Below, piece by piece: positions 14,849 through 23,124 of a DNA stretch of 64,000 bases (positions are counted from its first letter, which is position 1; each line of letters opens with the position of its first letter). The stretch is from Amycolatopsis dendrobii (GTDB taxonomy: Bacteria; Actinomycetota; Actinomycetes; Mycobacteriales; Pseudonocardiaceae). A program made the translations under genes and the position numbers. The stretch spans positions 29,996-93,995 of the forward strand of contig NZ_JACGZW010000023.1 of assembly GCF_014145675.1 (NCBI RefSeq), read 5' to 3'. The notes under the pieces are model-generated. The model saw only the letters and a program-made list of their open reading frames with translations. It was not told the DNA's origin and did not search any database.

Positions 14849-17259
14849 CGGACCGGATGTGCGCGCGGATCGAGGATCCGGCGCTGCTCACCGGCCGCGG
14901 CCGGTTCCTCGACGACCTCGACCCGTTCGCCGGGACGCTGACCGCGGCGATCGTCCGCAGCCCGCATCCGCACGCGCGGATCCGCCGGGTCGACCTCGAG
15001 CGCGCACGCCGCCATCCGGGCGTCGCCGCGGTGCTCGGGCCCGAGGAGGTGGCCGCCGGGCTCAATCCGTTCCCGCTCGCGGTGAAGACGCCGATGCCGT
15101 ATTACCCGACCGCGGTGGACAAGGCCCGGTTCGTCGGGGAACCGGTCGCGGTGGTCGTCGCGGCCGACCGGTACGCCGCCGAGGACGCGGCCGAACTCGT
15201 CCAGGTCGACTACGAGCCGCTGCCGCCGGTGATCGACATCGAGGACGCGCTCGCTCCGGACGCGCCGCTGCTGCACGACACGGCGGAGAGCAACGTCGCC
15301 ACCGACCGCACCTTCGATTTCGGCGACGTGGACGCGGTTTTCGCCGCGGCCGATCGCGTTGTCGCGCGGGAGTACGACTTCCCGCGCTACTCGTCCACGC
15401 CGATGGAGTGCGGTTCGGTGGTCGTGGAGTGGCGCGACGAAGCGGACGGGCCCGCCGTCGAGGCGTGGGCGAACTTCCACGGTCCGTTCTCCATGGTCGC
15501 GGTGCTCGCCGGGGCGTTCGGCGTGCCCGCGTCGCGGATCCGGCTGCGCGTGCCCGCCGACATCGGCGGCAGCTTCGGCATCAAAGCCGCGATCTACCCG
15601 TACGTCGCGTTGATGGCGCTCGCCAGCAAACACGCCGGACGGCCGGTGCGCTGGACCGAGGACCGCGTCGAACACCTGCTGGCCAGTTCGGCGGGGTCCG
15701 ACCGGAAAATGCGGTTCGAGGCCGCGATCGGCGCGGACGGCCGGGTCGCCGGCCTGCGTGCGGACCTGGTCGACAACGTCGGCGGCTACCTGCGCCCGCC
15801 CGAGCCGAGCACGCTCTACCGGTGCTTCGGCAACATCACCGGCGCCTACCGGATCGACGCGGTGCGGATCCGCTCGCGCGCGGTCGTCACGAACAAGACG
15901 CCGACCGGCCTCAACCGCGGTTTCGGCGGCCAGCAGCTCTACTTCGGCCTCGAACGCCTGATGGACGAGATCGCGCGGACTGGCGGTCTCGATCCGATCG
16001 AACTCCGCCGCCGCAACTTCGTCGGCGATTTCCCTTACGCCACCCCGACCGGCGGCATTTACGACTCCGGCGACTACCACGGGGCGCTCGACCTGCTCGT
16101 CAAGAACAGCGACTACCAGGCGTTGCGGCGGCGGCAGGCCGAAGCCCGCGAGCGCGGCGAATACCTCGGCATCGGCGTCGCGACGATCGTCGACCCGTCG
16201 GCCACGAACATCGGCTACGTCGGCCTCGCCACGCCCGCCGAACAGCGGGCCGCGGGCCGGGGGAAGTCCGGTTCGACCGAGCACGTGCGGATCAGCGTCG
16301 ACCCCAACGGCCTCGTTTCGGTGCTGCTGGGCACGGTGCCGCAGGGGCAGGGCCACGCGACCGTCGCACAGTCCGTTGTGGCCGATCAGCTCGGCCTGCC
16401 GCGCGAACAGGTGCGGCCGGTAGTCGAGATGGACACCGCCACGACGCCGTGGACGATCAGCACCGGCAGCTACTCGTCCCGGTTCGCTCCGCTGCTGACC
16501 AGCGCGCTGGTCGAGGCGAGCGAACGGATCGCCGCGACGGTCAAGGTCGCGGGTGCGACGCTGCTCGGCGTCGACCCGGCGGGCGTCGAACTGTCCGGCG
16601 GCTTGGTGCGGGAGACGGGAAACCCGGAGCACTCGGTGTCGTTCCGGCACGCGGCCGGGCTCGTGCACTGGGACCCCGGCTCGCTGCCCGACGGCGTGTC
16701 CGCGCGGCTCTACGAGGAAGCGGCGTTCACCCCGCCGCAGTCGAAAGCGCCGAGCCGCAGCGATCAGATCAACTCCAGCCTCTGCTACGGATTCGTCGCG
16801 GAACTGGTCGTGGTGCGCATCGATCGCGAGACCCGCGAGGTCCGGCTGGAGCAGGTGTACAGCGTGCACGACGCCGGAACCATCCTCAATCCGGTGCTGC
16901 TGGAAGGCCAAGTGCACGGCGCACTCGCGCACGCGCTGGGCGGCGCGCTCTACGAGGAGATGCGCTACACCGAAAACGGCCAGCCGACCGCGACGTTCAT
17001 GGACTATCTCTGCCCCACGACGGCGGAAACGGCCTACGAGCTCGACAGCGACCACCTGCAAACCCCCTCGCCGCTCACGAAACTCGGCGCGAAGGGCTGC
17101 GGCGAGGGCAGCTGCATGAGCCTGCCCGTCGCCATCGCGAACGCCGTCGCCGACGCGCTGTCGGCCGAAGGCGTCGCGATCACAAGCCTGCCCCTGCACG
17201 GCAACGTCGTGCACGAGCTGCTCGAACGCAGCGCGGCAACCAAGGAAGGGAACAACTGA
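14845..17259 (+). CDS. Molybdenum hydroxylase large subunit (xanthine dehydrogenase family)
   Basis: An 804-aa molybdopterin-binding subunit starting at GTG 14845, overlapping the ligase stop, with GCAGGAGG upstream. Family landmarks in order: LLTGRGRFLDDL, SPHPHARI, FVGEPVAVVVA, GGSFGIK, NRGFGGQQ, VPQGQGHATVAQ, and the active-site glutamate loop GAKGCGEGS near the C-terminus. These bind molybdenum-pterin cytosine dinucleotide and carry substrate. It pairs with the FAD and iron-sulphur subunits encoded two genes on. Such trimers hydroxylate or reduce aromatic or heterocyclic rings; with an acyl-CoA ligase in the operon, a CoA-thioester substrate (as in 4-hydroxybenzoyl-CoA reductase) is plausible but unproven. 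Confidence 0.88.
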   Translation: MTDRMCARIEDPALLTGRGRFLDDLDPFAGTLTAAIVRSPHPHARIRRVDLERARRHPGVAAVLGPEEVAAGLNPFPLAVKTPMPYYPTAVDKARFVGEPVAVVVAADRYAAEDAAELVQVDYEPLPPVIDIEDALAPDAPLLHDTAESNVATDRTFDFGDVDAVFAAADRVVAREYDFPRYSSTPMECGSVVVEWRDEADGPAVEAWANFHGPFSMVAVLAGAFGVPASRIRLRVPADIGGSFGIKAAIYPYVALMALASKHAGRPVRWTEDRVEHLLASSAGSDRKMRFEAAIGADGRVAGLRADLVDNVGGYLRPPEPSTLYRCFGNITGAYRIDAVRIRSRAVVTNKTPTGLNRGFGGQQLYFGLERLMDEIARTGGLDPIELRRRNFVGDFPYATPTGGIYDSGDYHGALDLLVKNSDYQALRRRQAEARERGEYLGIGVATIVDPSATNIGYVGLATPAEQRAAGRGKSGSTEHVRISVDPNGLVSVLLGTVPQGQGHATVAQSVVADQLGLPREQVRPVVEMDTATTPWTISTGSYSSRFAPLLTSALVEASERIAATVKVAGATLLGVDPAGVELSGGLVRETGNPEHSVSFRHAAGLVHWDPGSLPDGVSARLYEEAAFTPPQSKAPSRSDQINSSLCYGFVAELVVVRIDRETREVRLEQVYSVHDAGTILNPVLLEGQVHGALAHALGGALYEEMRYTENGQPTATFMDYLCPTTAETAYELDSDHLQTPSPLTKLGAKGCGEGSCMSLPVAIANAVADALSAEGVAITSLPLHGNVVHELLERSAATKEGNN

Positions 17260-17261
17260 CC

Positions 17262-18041
17262 ATGGCACTCACCGGAGGCGAGATCCGGCTGCACCGCGGA
17301 CATGAGGGCCGCGTCGCCTACCTCACGCTCGACCACGGCAAGTTCAACATCATCACGTGGGAGACGCGGCAGGTCATGGCCGACCGCTTCGCCGAGATCG
17401 ACGCCGACGACGACATCCAGGCGGTCGTCGTGCGGGCCGAGGGCGAGCATTTCTCCTCGGGCGGCGACATCGCCGGCTTCATGGAGGTCGAACCGGTCGC
17501 GTTCACCGACCTCGGCCACAACGTCACCGCCGCCTCGCGCAGCCCGAAGCCGGTGATCTGCGCGGTGGACGGCTACTGCTTCGGCGTCGGCCTCGAACTC
17601 GCGCTGTCCACCGACATCCGGGTCTGCACCGAACGCAGCGAGTTCGCGCTGCCGGAGATGCGGCTCGGCATGATCCCCGGTTCCGGCGGCACGCAGCGGC
17701 TGGCCCGGCTGATCGGGCTTTCGCGGGCGAAGTACCACATCATGACCGCCAGCCGGATCAAGGCGCAGCAGGCGGGGGACTGGGGCCTGGTCGCGAACGT
17801 GGTGCCCGACCGCGCCGCCCTCGACGCGGAGGTCGAGCGGATCGTCGGCGTGCTGCTCGGCTATTCGCCGCTGGCCGCCCGCACCGCCAAGGAGGTGCTG
17901 GACAAGGGCGTCGACGCGCCGCTGTACTCGGGCATCGAACTGGAGCGCAAGGCGTACGCGATGCTGCGCTCCAGCAACGATTTCGCCGAGGGCGTCGCGG
18001 CGTTCGCCGACAAGCGCAAGCCCAAGTTCCAAGGTCGGTGA
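17262..18041 (+). CDS. Enoyl-CoA hydratase/isomerase family protein
   Basis: A 259-aa crotonase-superfamily enzyme. The oxyanion-hole segment EGEHFSSGGDIAGF and second loop CAVDGYCFGVGLELALSTDI are standard. FALPEMRLGMIPGSGGTQRL supplies the catalytic-type Glu in PE(M). Length and C-terminal helices are normal. It is inserted between the molybdenum and FAD subunit genes of the hydroxylase, so it is presumably expressed with them. It would hydrate, hydrolyse or isomerise an unsaturated CoA intermediate after the redox step. Exact substrate unknown; crotonases acting on alicyclic CoA esters are one possibility. Confidence 0.87.
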   Translation: MALTGGEIRLHRGHEGRVAYLTLDHGKFNIITWETRQVMADRFAEIDADDDIQAVVVRAEGEHFSSGGDIAGFMEVEPVAFTDLGHNVTAASRSPKPVICAVDGYCFGVGLELALSTDIRVCTERSEFALPEMRLGMIPGSGGTQRLARLIGLSRAKYHIMTASRIKAQQAGDWGLVANVVPDRAALDAEVERIVGVLLGYSPLAARTAKEVLDKGVDAPLYSGIELERKAYAMLRSSNDFAEGVAAFADKRKPKFQGR

Positions 18042-18048
18042 TCCTCCC

Positions 18049-18861
18049 GTGAAGGCTGCGCCGTTCGCCTACGCTCGTCCCTCCACTGTGGACGAGGCGG
18101 TCGCGGAACTCGCCCGTTCCGGCGGGGGCGGCAAGGTGATCTCGGGCGGCCAGTCGCTGGTGCCGGTGCTGGCGATGCGGCTGGCCCGCCCCGAGGTGCT
18201 GGTGGACATCAACGGCATCGCGTCGCTGCGGGAGATCCGGCGCGGAGACGGGTTCGCCGAGATCGGAGCCACCGTCCGGCAACGGGCGGTCGAACGCGAC
18301 GCGGTGAGCCGCGAGGTCCCGCTGCTGGGACTCGCGCTGCCGTGGGTCGGGCACCGGGAACTGCGCAGCCGCGGCACGGTGTGCGGCAGCCTCGCGCACG
18401 CCGACCCGGCCGCCGAACTGCCCGCGGTGGCGTGCTGCCTCGACGCGCGCCTCACGCTCACGGGCCCGGCTGGCTCGCGATCGGTGGCCGCGCGGGACTT
18501 CTTCGCCGGGGCGATGATGACCGAACTCGGTCCCGACGAGGTGCTCACCGCCGTCCGGTTCCCGTTGGCAGGCAAGGGTGACGGCTACGGATTCGGGGAG
18601 ATCGCGCGCAGGCATGGCGATTTCGCGCTCGCCGGGGTCGCCGTGCACGTCCGGGAGGGACGCGTCGCGCTCACCGGCTTCGGCATCTCCGACCGTCCGG
18701 TCACCCGCACCGCCGGACTCGACGAGATCACCCCCGATCTGCTCGCCGAGATGGTCGACACCGACGGGGACGTCCACGCGTCCCGCGACTACCGGCGTCG
18801 GCTGTTCCGTGTGCTGGCCGAACGCGAAATCGCTGCTGCGACAAGAAAGGCAAGCGCATGA
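18049..18861 (+). CDS. Molybdenum hydroxylase FAD subunit (CoxM-like)
   Basis: A 270-aa protein starting at GTG 18049. It has the two FAD-binding signatures of the CoxM/CutM family: VISGGQSLVPVLAMRLARP near residue 31 and RGTVCGSLAHADPAAELP near residue 108, followed by the C-terminal CO-dehydrogenase flavoprotein domain. Length is as usual for this family and it lacks the extra loop that holds a 4Fe-4S cluster in 4-hydroxybenzoyl-CoA reductase beta subunits, which argues for a plain hydroxylase. Its stop overlaps the next ATG, coupling it to the iron-sulphur subunit. Confidence 0.88.
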   Translation: MKAAPFAYARPSTVDEAVAELARSGGGGKVISGGQSLVPVLAMRLARPEVLVDINGIASLREIRRGDGFAEIGATVRQRAVERDAVSREVPLLGLALPWVGHRELRSRGTVCGSLAHADPAAELPAVACCLDARLTLTGPAGSRSVAARDFFAGAMMTELGPDEVLTAVRFPLAGKGDGYGFGEIARRHGDFALAGVAVHVREGRVALTGFGISDRPVTRTAGLDEITPDLLAEMVDTDGDVHASRDYRRRLFRVLAEREIAAATRKASA

Positions 18862-20048
18862 CGACAGCGGAACGACAGCCGCGTCCGGTGCGCGCGGAGC
18901 CCGGCGAGCTGGTCGAGGTGTCCTTCACGGTGAACGGCACCGAGACGACGCTGCGGCTGCCCGCGCGAGTCACGCTCTCCGACGCGCTGCGCGATCACCT
19001 CGGCCTCACCGGCACCCACGTCGGTTGCGAGCACGGGGTGTGCGGGATGTGCACGGTGCTGGTCGACGGCGAGGCCGCTCGGGCGTGCCTGCTGTTCGCG
19101 ATCCAGCTCGACGGGGCCGAGATCACGACGGTCGAAGGGCTCGGCAAACCCGGCGACCTGCATCCGCTGCAGCGTTCCTTCGGCCGCAATCACGCGCTGC
19201 AGTGCGGCTTCTGCACGCCGGGGTTCCTGATGAGCTCCTACGACCTGCTCGCCGCGAAACCCGAGGTGGCGGCGGAAGAACTGCCCGCGGAACTGTCCGG
19301 GGTGATCTGCCGCTGCACCGGATACCGGAACATCGTCACGGCCGTTCGCGAGACGCAGGAGGAGTTCCCGGAAGGCATCCCCGCGCCGGGCAACTGCGGA
19401 CGGCGCGCGCTGGCGGGCCGCTCGGCCGGGCAAGCCGCCGGTGCGTTGCCGGAGGCGGAGGAGGAACCGGTCGCGACGGAGATCGTGCTGCCGGACGGGG
19501 CTCCGACCGTCGCGGTGCGGATCGCCACCGGGATCGCCGTCGAGGACAGTCGCGTGTGGACGGTGTTCGACGACATCCAGTTGCTGGCCCGGTGCCTGCC
19601 CGGAGCCGAGCTGACCGGCGAACTCGGCGACAACCTGTACTCCGGCCGCGCGCGGGTGTCGGTCGGCCCGGTCAAACTGGCGTTCAACGGCGTCGCCAAG
19701 ATCCTCGAACACGATCGCGAGGCGGGCCGGATGCGCGTGCTCGCCCAAGGCCAGGACACCGGCGGCGCGCAGACGCAGGCCGACATCGAACTGCGCACCG
19801 AAGCTTCCGGCGACGGCACCGTTCTGCACGCCGACGCGAAGGTGTATCTGACCGGGCGCATCGCGCAGTTCGGCCGGGCGCTCGCGGGCGACATCAGCCG
19901 GCGCATGTTCGAGCAGTTCGCCGGCGCGGTCGCCGAGGCCGCACAGTCCGGACGCGCGCCGGAAGGCCCGGTCAAAGCGCCCAGCGCGGTGAAGCTCATG
20001 TTCGGCACGCTGCTCGACCGGATCCGGCTCGCGTTCCGGCGTCGCTGA
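18858..20048 (+). CDS. 2Fe-2S subunit fused to a CoxG-like SRPBCC domain
   Basis: A 396-aa fusion. Residues about 15-175 are the CoxS-type small subunit. The plant-ferredoxin-like cluster is GCEHGVCGMCTV plus a later Cys in ARACLL, and the second cluster is in CGFCTPGFLM and CRCTGYRNIV; all eight cysteines are present. After a linker, residues about 215-355 form a CoxG-like START/SRPBCC domain: VWTVFDDIQLLARCLPGAEL, then VSVGPVKLAFNGVAKI and YLTGRIAQFGRALAGDI. CoxG normally is a separate gene that anchors or matures CO dehydrogenase at the membrane; here it is joined to the electron-transfer subunit. The tail is basic and amphipathic, fitting membrane association. Confidence 0.87.
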   Translation: MTTAERQPRPVRAEPGELVEVSFTVNGTETTLRLPARVTLSDALRDHLGLTGTHVGCEHGVCGMCTVLVDGEAARACLLFAIQLDGAEITTVEGLGKPGDLHPLQRSFGRNHALQCGFCTPGFLMSSYDLLAAKPEVAAEELPAELSGVICRCTGYRNIVTAVRETQEEFPEGIPAPGNCGRRALAGRSAGQAAGALPEAEEEPVATEIVLPDGAPTVAVRIATGIAVEDSRVWTVFDDIQLLARCLPGAELTGELGDNLYSGRARVSVGPVKLAFNGVAKILEHDREAGRMRVLAQGQDTGGAQTQADIELRTEASGDGTVLHADAKVYLTGRIAQFGRALAGDISRRMFEQFAGAVAEAAQSGRAPEGPVKAPSAVKLMFGTLLDRIRLAFRRR

Positions 20049-20093
20049 ACGCTCCCCAGGTTTGCCACGTTTGTGCTCCACAAGGAGGTGGGT

Positions 20094-21428
20094 ATGTACG
20101 AACACCAGTCTCGCCGCGCCACGATCTACGCCGCGGTGTCCTCGGTCGCCGGATGGGCGTTCGATCTCTTCGACCTGTTCATCCTGCTCTACATCGCCGG
20201 CACGGTCGGCAGGCTGATCTTTCCCGGGCACAGCCCGACGCTGAGCCTGGCCGCGGTGTACGCGTCCTTCGCGGTGAGCGTGCTGCTGCGGCCCGCGGGC
20301 GCGGCGATCTTCGGCGCGGTCAGCGATCGCGCCGGACGCAAGAAGACGATGGTGATCGTGCTCGCCGGAGTCGGTTTGTCGACCGCGGCGATGGGCGCGG
20401 TGCCGACGTACGCGGCGGTCGGGGTCTTCGCGCCCGTGCTGTTCCTGGCTTTGCGTCTGGTGCAAGGGATTTTCGTCGGCGGCGTCGTGGCCGCGACGCA
20501 CACGCTGGGCACGGAAAGCGTGCCGCCGCGGTGGCGCGGCCTGATGTCCGGGCTCGTCGGAGCCGGGGGAGCGGGCCTCGGCGCGGCGATGGCGAGCGGT
20601 CTCTACATCGGGGTCAGCGCGATGTTTCCCGGACCGCGGTTCGAGGCCTGGGGCTGGCGGGTGATGTTCTTCGCCGGTCTGCTCGCCGCGGTACTCAGCT
20701 ATTTCGTGCTCCGCGGCGTCGAGGAATCGCCGCTGTGGCGGGCCGCCCGCGCGGCCGGCCCGCCCGCGAAAGCGCGCATCAGCGACCTGGTGCGCGGCGG
20801 GCGCGGCAAGGTGTTCGCGCTGAACATCGTGCTCGTCGCCGGGGCCGGATCGCAGTACTACCTCACGTCGGGCTACCTGCCGACCCTGCTCGGCAGCGTG
20901 ACCGGGGTGCACGGCACCGCCCAAGGCGTGATCCTGCTCGTGGCCAGCCTCGGCGTGATCGTCGCCGCGGTGCTGGCCGGGCACCTGAGCGAACGCTTCG
21001 GCCGCCGCCGCATGATGCTGATCATGGGCACGGTGAACCTCATTGCCCTGCCGCTGCTGACGTGGCTCGTCTCGCACGCCGACCCGGCGGATTCGGGCCT
21101 CATCGGGGTGTACGCGACGTTGCTCGCGTTCTTCGCCAACGCCGCCTACGCCCCGGTGCTGGTTTTTCTCAACGAGCGCTATCCGACCGCGCTGCGCGCC
21201 AGGGGCACCGCGGTGTGCTGGAACCTCGGGTTCATGATCGGCGGCCTGATGCCGACGTTCGTGAACCTGGCCAGCCCCGGCCTCGACGCGGTGCCCGGCA
21301 GGCTGGTGCTCTTCCTCGGCGCGACGGTCGCGGTGTTCCTCGTCGCGACCGCCGTCAGTCCGGAGACTCGCGGGCGCATGGAGGACACCGAGACCCGGGC
21401 GTCCACAGTGGACGCTGTGCGGTCGTGA
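20094..21428 (+). CDS. MFS transporter, metabolite:H+ symporter type
   Basis: A 444-aa protein with 12 predicted membrane helices. I start at ATG 20094, preceded by AAGGAGGTGGGT, rather than at the longer frame. The N-terminal GWAFDLFDLFILLYIAG and the loop GAVSDRAGRKKTM (MFS motif A) resemble the metabolite:H+ symporter branch, which imports carboxylates such as aromatic acids, citrate or betaine. The second motif-A-like loop is GHLSERFGRRRMML. Last gene of the PadR-controlled operon, it most likely imports the acid that the ligase activates. Confidence 0.85.
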   Translation: MYEHQSRRATIYAAVSSVAGWAFDLFDLFILLYIAGTVGRLIFPGHSPTLSLAAVYASFAVSVLLRPAGAAIFGAVSDRAGRKKTMVIVLAGVGLSTAAMGAVPTYAAVGVFAPVLFLALRLVQGIFVGGVVAATHTLGTESVPPRWRGLMSGLVGAGGAGLGAAMASGLYIGVSAMFPGPRFEAWGWRVMFFAGLLAAVLSYFVLRGVEESPLWRAARAAGPPAKARISDLVRGGRGKVFALNIVLVAGAGSQYYLTSGYLPTLLGSVTGVHGTAQGVILLVASLGVIVAAVLAGHLSERFGRRRMMLIMGTVNLIALPLLTWLVSHADPADSGLIGVYATLLAFFANAAYAPVLVFLNERYPTALRARGTAVCWNLGFMIGGLMPTFVNLASPGLDAVPGRLVLFLGATVAVFLVATAVSPETRGRMEDTETRASTVDAVRS

Positions 21429-21430
21429 GG

Positions 21431-21640
21431 TCAGGCCGTCAGCGTCTTGTACAGGGCGTCGAGGCCGTCGCGGTAGCTGCCGGTGACCGGGAACGACGCT
21501 TCGAGGATCGCGTAGGCGTAGTGGCGTTCGGTGTCGCTGAAGCTCGCCAGCCGCTCAGCCGGGAAGGGAGCCGAATCCGCCGACGAGGTCCCAGGCCTGC
21601 TGGGCGACGCGGGCACGGAGCGGCTGACGGCACTGGAAGC
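21431..21640 (-). pseudogene. SRPBCC (polyketide cyclase-like) remnant with frameshift and deletion
   Basis: Two frames of the minus strand give an interrupted SRPBCC protein: AWDLVGGFGS in one frame, then ERLASFSDTERHYAYAILEA and SFPVTG continuing in another to the end at 21431. In intact relatives, the YxYxIxExPxPVxxY strand is followed by about 40 residues before the GxYxxGLxxL C-terminal helix; here SYRDGLDALYKTL follows at once, so an internal deletion is also likely. Non-functional. Confidence 0.5.
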
Positions 21641-21647
21641 CCCTGTT

Positions 21648-22658
21648 TCAGGCGTTGCCGGGCAGGGGAGCGGCGGGATGGACGAGACCGGCGGCGCGCA
21701 GGTCGTGCCAGAACCCGGCCGGGACGCGCTCGGCCAGCGCGGCGGTGTCCTCGGCGATCCGGCTGGGCCGGGTAGCCCCGGGAATCGCGGCGGCGGCCAC
21801 CGGGTGGGCGAGCGAGAACTGCAGCGCGGCGGCCTTGACGCTGATGCCGTGCCGCGCCGCGAGCTCCCTGAGCCGCTCCACGCGGTCGAGGATTTCCGGC
21901 GGGGCCTGCCGGTATTCGAAGTGGGTCCCGCCGGCCAGGACGCCGGAGCTGTACGGGCCGCCGATCACCATGCTGACGTTGTGCTCCTGCGCCATCGGGA
22001 GCAATCGCTGGAGGGCGTGCCCGTGGTCGAGAAGCGTGTAGCGCCCGGCGAGCAGGAAGCCGTCCGGCTGCGGCTCGTCGAGGTCGAGGGTCAGCTCGAT
22101 CGGCTCGGTCTTGTTGACGCCCAGGCCCCACGCCTTGATGACGCCCTCGCCGCGCAGCCGCGAAAGCACGCGGAAGGCTCCGGTGCGGGCCTCTTCGAAC
22201 TTCTGCAGCCAGCGGTCGCCGTGGAAGTCCTGCGCGATGTCGTGCACCCAGACGATGTCGAGCCGGTCGGTGCCGAGCCGTTTCAGACTGTCCTCAATGG
22301 AGCGTTCGGTCGCGTCGGCGGTCCACTCGTGGAGGATCTTGTTGGGGTTGCCGTGCTCGAACAGGCCGCCCTTCTCGCCGAAATCGGGCGCCGCTTCCCT
22401 GCGCTCGTCGAGAACGACGCGGCCGACCTTCGTCGACAGGACGTAGGAATCGCGCGGTTCGCCCGCCAGCACCTGGCCGAGCCGCGATTCCGCCAGCCCG
22501 GCCCCGTAGTACGGCGCGGTGTCGTAGAAGCGGATGCCCTGCTCCCAGGCGGCCGCGACGGTCGCGAGGGCCTCGTCCTCGGGAATGGCGCGGAACATGT
22601 TCCCGAGCGGAGCGGTCCCGAACCCGAGCCGTCCGGGGAGGATGTGGGTGAGCGACAT
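21648..22658 (-). CDS. Aldo/keto reductase, D-threo-aldose 1-dehydrogenase type
   Basis: A 336-aa enzyme; ATG 22658 is preceded by AGAGAGAAG. The catalytic tetrad of aldo/keto reductases can be seen: Asp and Tyr in RFYDTAPYYGAG, Lys in YVLSTKVGR, and His in VWVHDIAQD. The N-terminus (LGFGTAPLGNMFRAI) and the length match the L-fucose/D-threo-aldose 1-dehydrogenase and pyridoxal dehydrogenase branch of the superfamily, which oxidises aldoses with NAD(P)+. It is a single gene, with the SRPBCC remnant downstream, so no pathway can be read from its context. Distinct from the decayed reductase near 6,900. Confidence 0.82.
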   Translation of the reverse strand: MSLTHILPGRLGFGTAPLGNMFRAIPEDEALATVAAAWEQGIRFYDTAPYYGAGLAESRLGQVLAGEPRDSYVLSTKVGRVVLDERREAAPDFGEKGGLFEHGNPNKILHEWTADATERSIEDSLKRLGTDRLDIVWVHDIAQDFHGDRWLQKFEEARTGAFRVLSRLRGEGVIKAWGLGVNKTEPIELTLDLDEPQPDGFLLAGRYTLLDHGHALQRLLPMAQEHNVSMVIGGPYSSGVLAGGTHFEYRQAPPEILDRVERLRELAARHGISVKAAALQFSLAHPVAAAAIPGATRPSRIAEDTAALAERVPAGFWHDLRAAGLVHPAAPLPGNA

Positions 22659-22726
22659 GGGGTTTCTTCTCTCTCGCACTGTCGGGGTTCTGCTCACGGC
22701 TGGGTTGCTTCAGCAGGTTACATGCG

Positions 22727-22754
22727 TTGACAATAGTTGCGGATGCGCGATAAT
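22727..22754 (+). promoter_or_regulatory. Sigma-70-type promoter, TTGACA-N16-GATAAT
   Basis: TTGACA at 22727-22732 and GATAAT at 22749-22754, 16 bp apart, on the plus strand. It is unusually consensus-like for this GC-rich DNA. No coding gene follows on that strand before the convergent M20 gene, so a non-coding transcript is possible. Confidence 0.4.
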
Positions 22755-23101
22755 CGCCCGGAGAAGCGCGCGGTGTCACGGGCTGGGCCGCCCGTCGGGG
22801 AGTTCGGGAACGTCGTCCTGCCGAGCGCGGCTGCCGCGCTCGCGGGCCGGTGTCAACGCGGTCGCCAGGGAATCGGCACTCCGGCCGTGGACTGCTCGGA
22901 GAGGGGTGCCCCGCTTTCGTCGGCGTCCATGCGGCTCGCAATCGCGGATCCTGGTCGGGTGCGGTCGTTTCCGGTGCGCTCGGCAGAGGGTAGCGCTTGT
23001 CGAAGGTCCGCCGGAATAGCAGACGCCGCAGTGGATCAGAATGGCGCAGTGCGTTCCTCTCGCCGCCAGTGTGTACAGCGCCGACCGCTTGCCGGACGTC
23101 A

Positions 23102-23114
23102 GTCCACAGTGGAC
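23102..23114. repeat. Palindromic word GTCCACAGTGGAC
   Basis: Six-base arms GTCCAC/GTGGAC around a central A. The same perfect word occurs at 21401-21413 and 63778-63790. Close variants lie at 18082-18093, 43111-43121 and 45106-45117. Confidence 0.8.
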
Positions 23115-23124
23115 CGAGGTCGGG

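Larger units (their letters stand above)
22659..23124. other. Gene-free interval with an outward promoter
   Basis: About 465 bp between an aldo/keto reductase start and an M20 hydrolase stop. It contains a consensus-like plus-strand promoter (22727-22754) and the palindrome GTCCACAGTGGAC (23102-23114). An open plus-strand frame from 22737 has unnatural composition and I do not accept it as a gene. Confidence 0.5.

Noticed and set aside
13369..17259. One 1,296-codon open frame spanning the ligase and hydroxylase genes
   Set aside because: Its first 490 codons are an out-of-frame shadow of the acyl-CoA ligase (Arg/Gly-rich nonsense). The real hydroxylase starts at GTG 14845.
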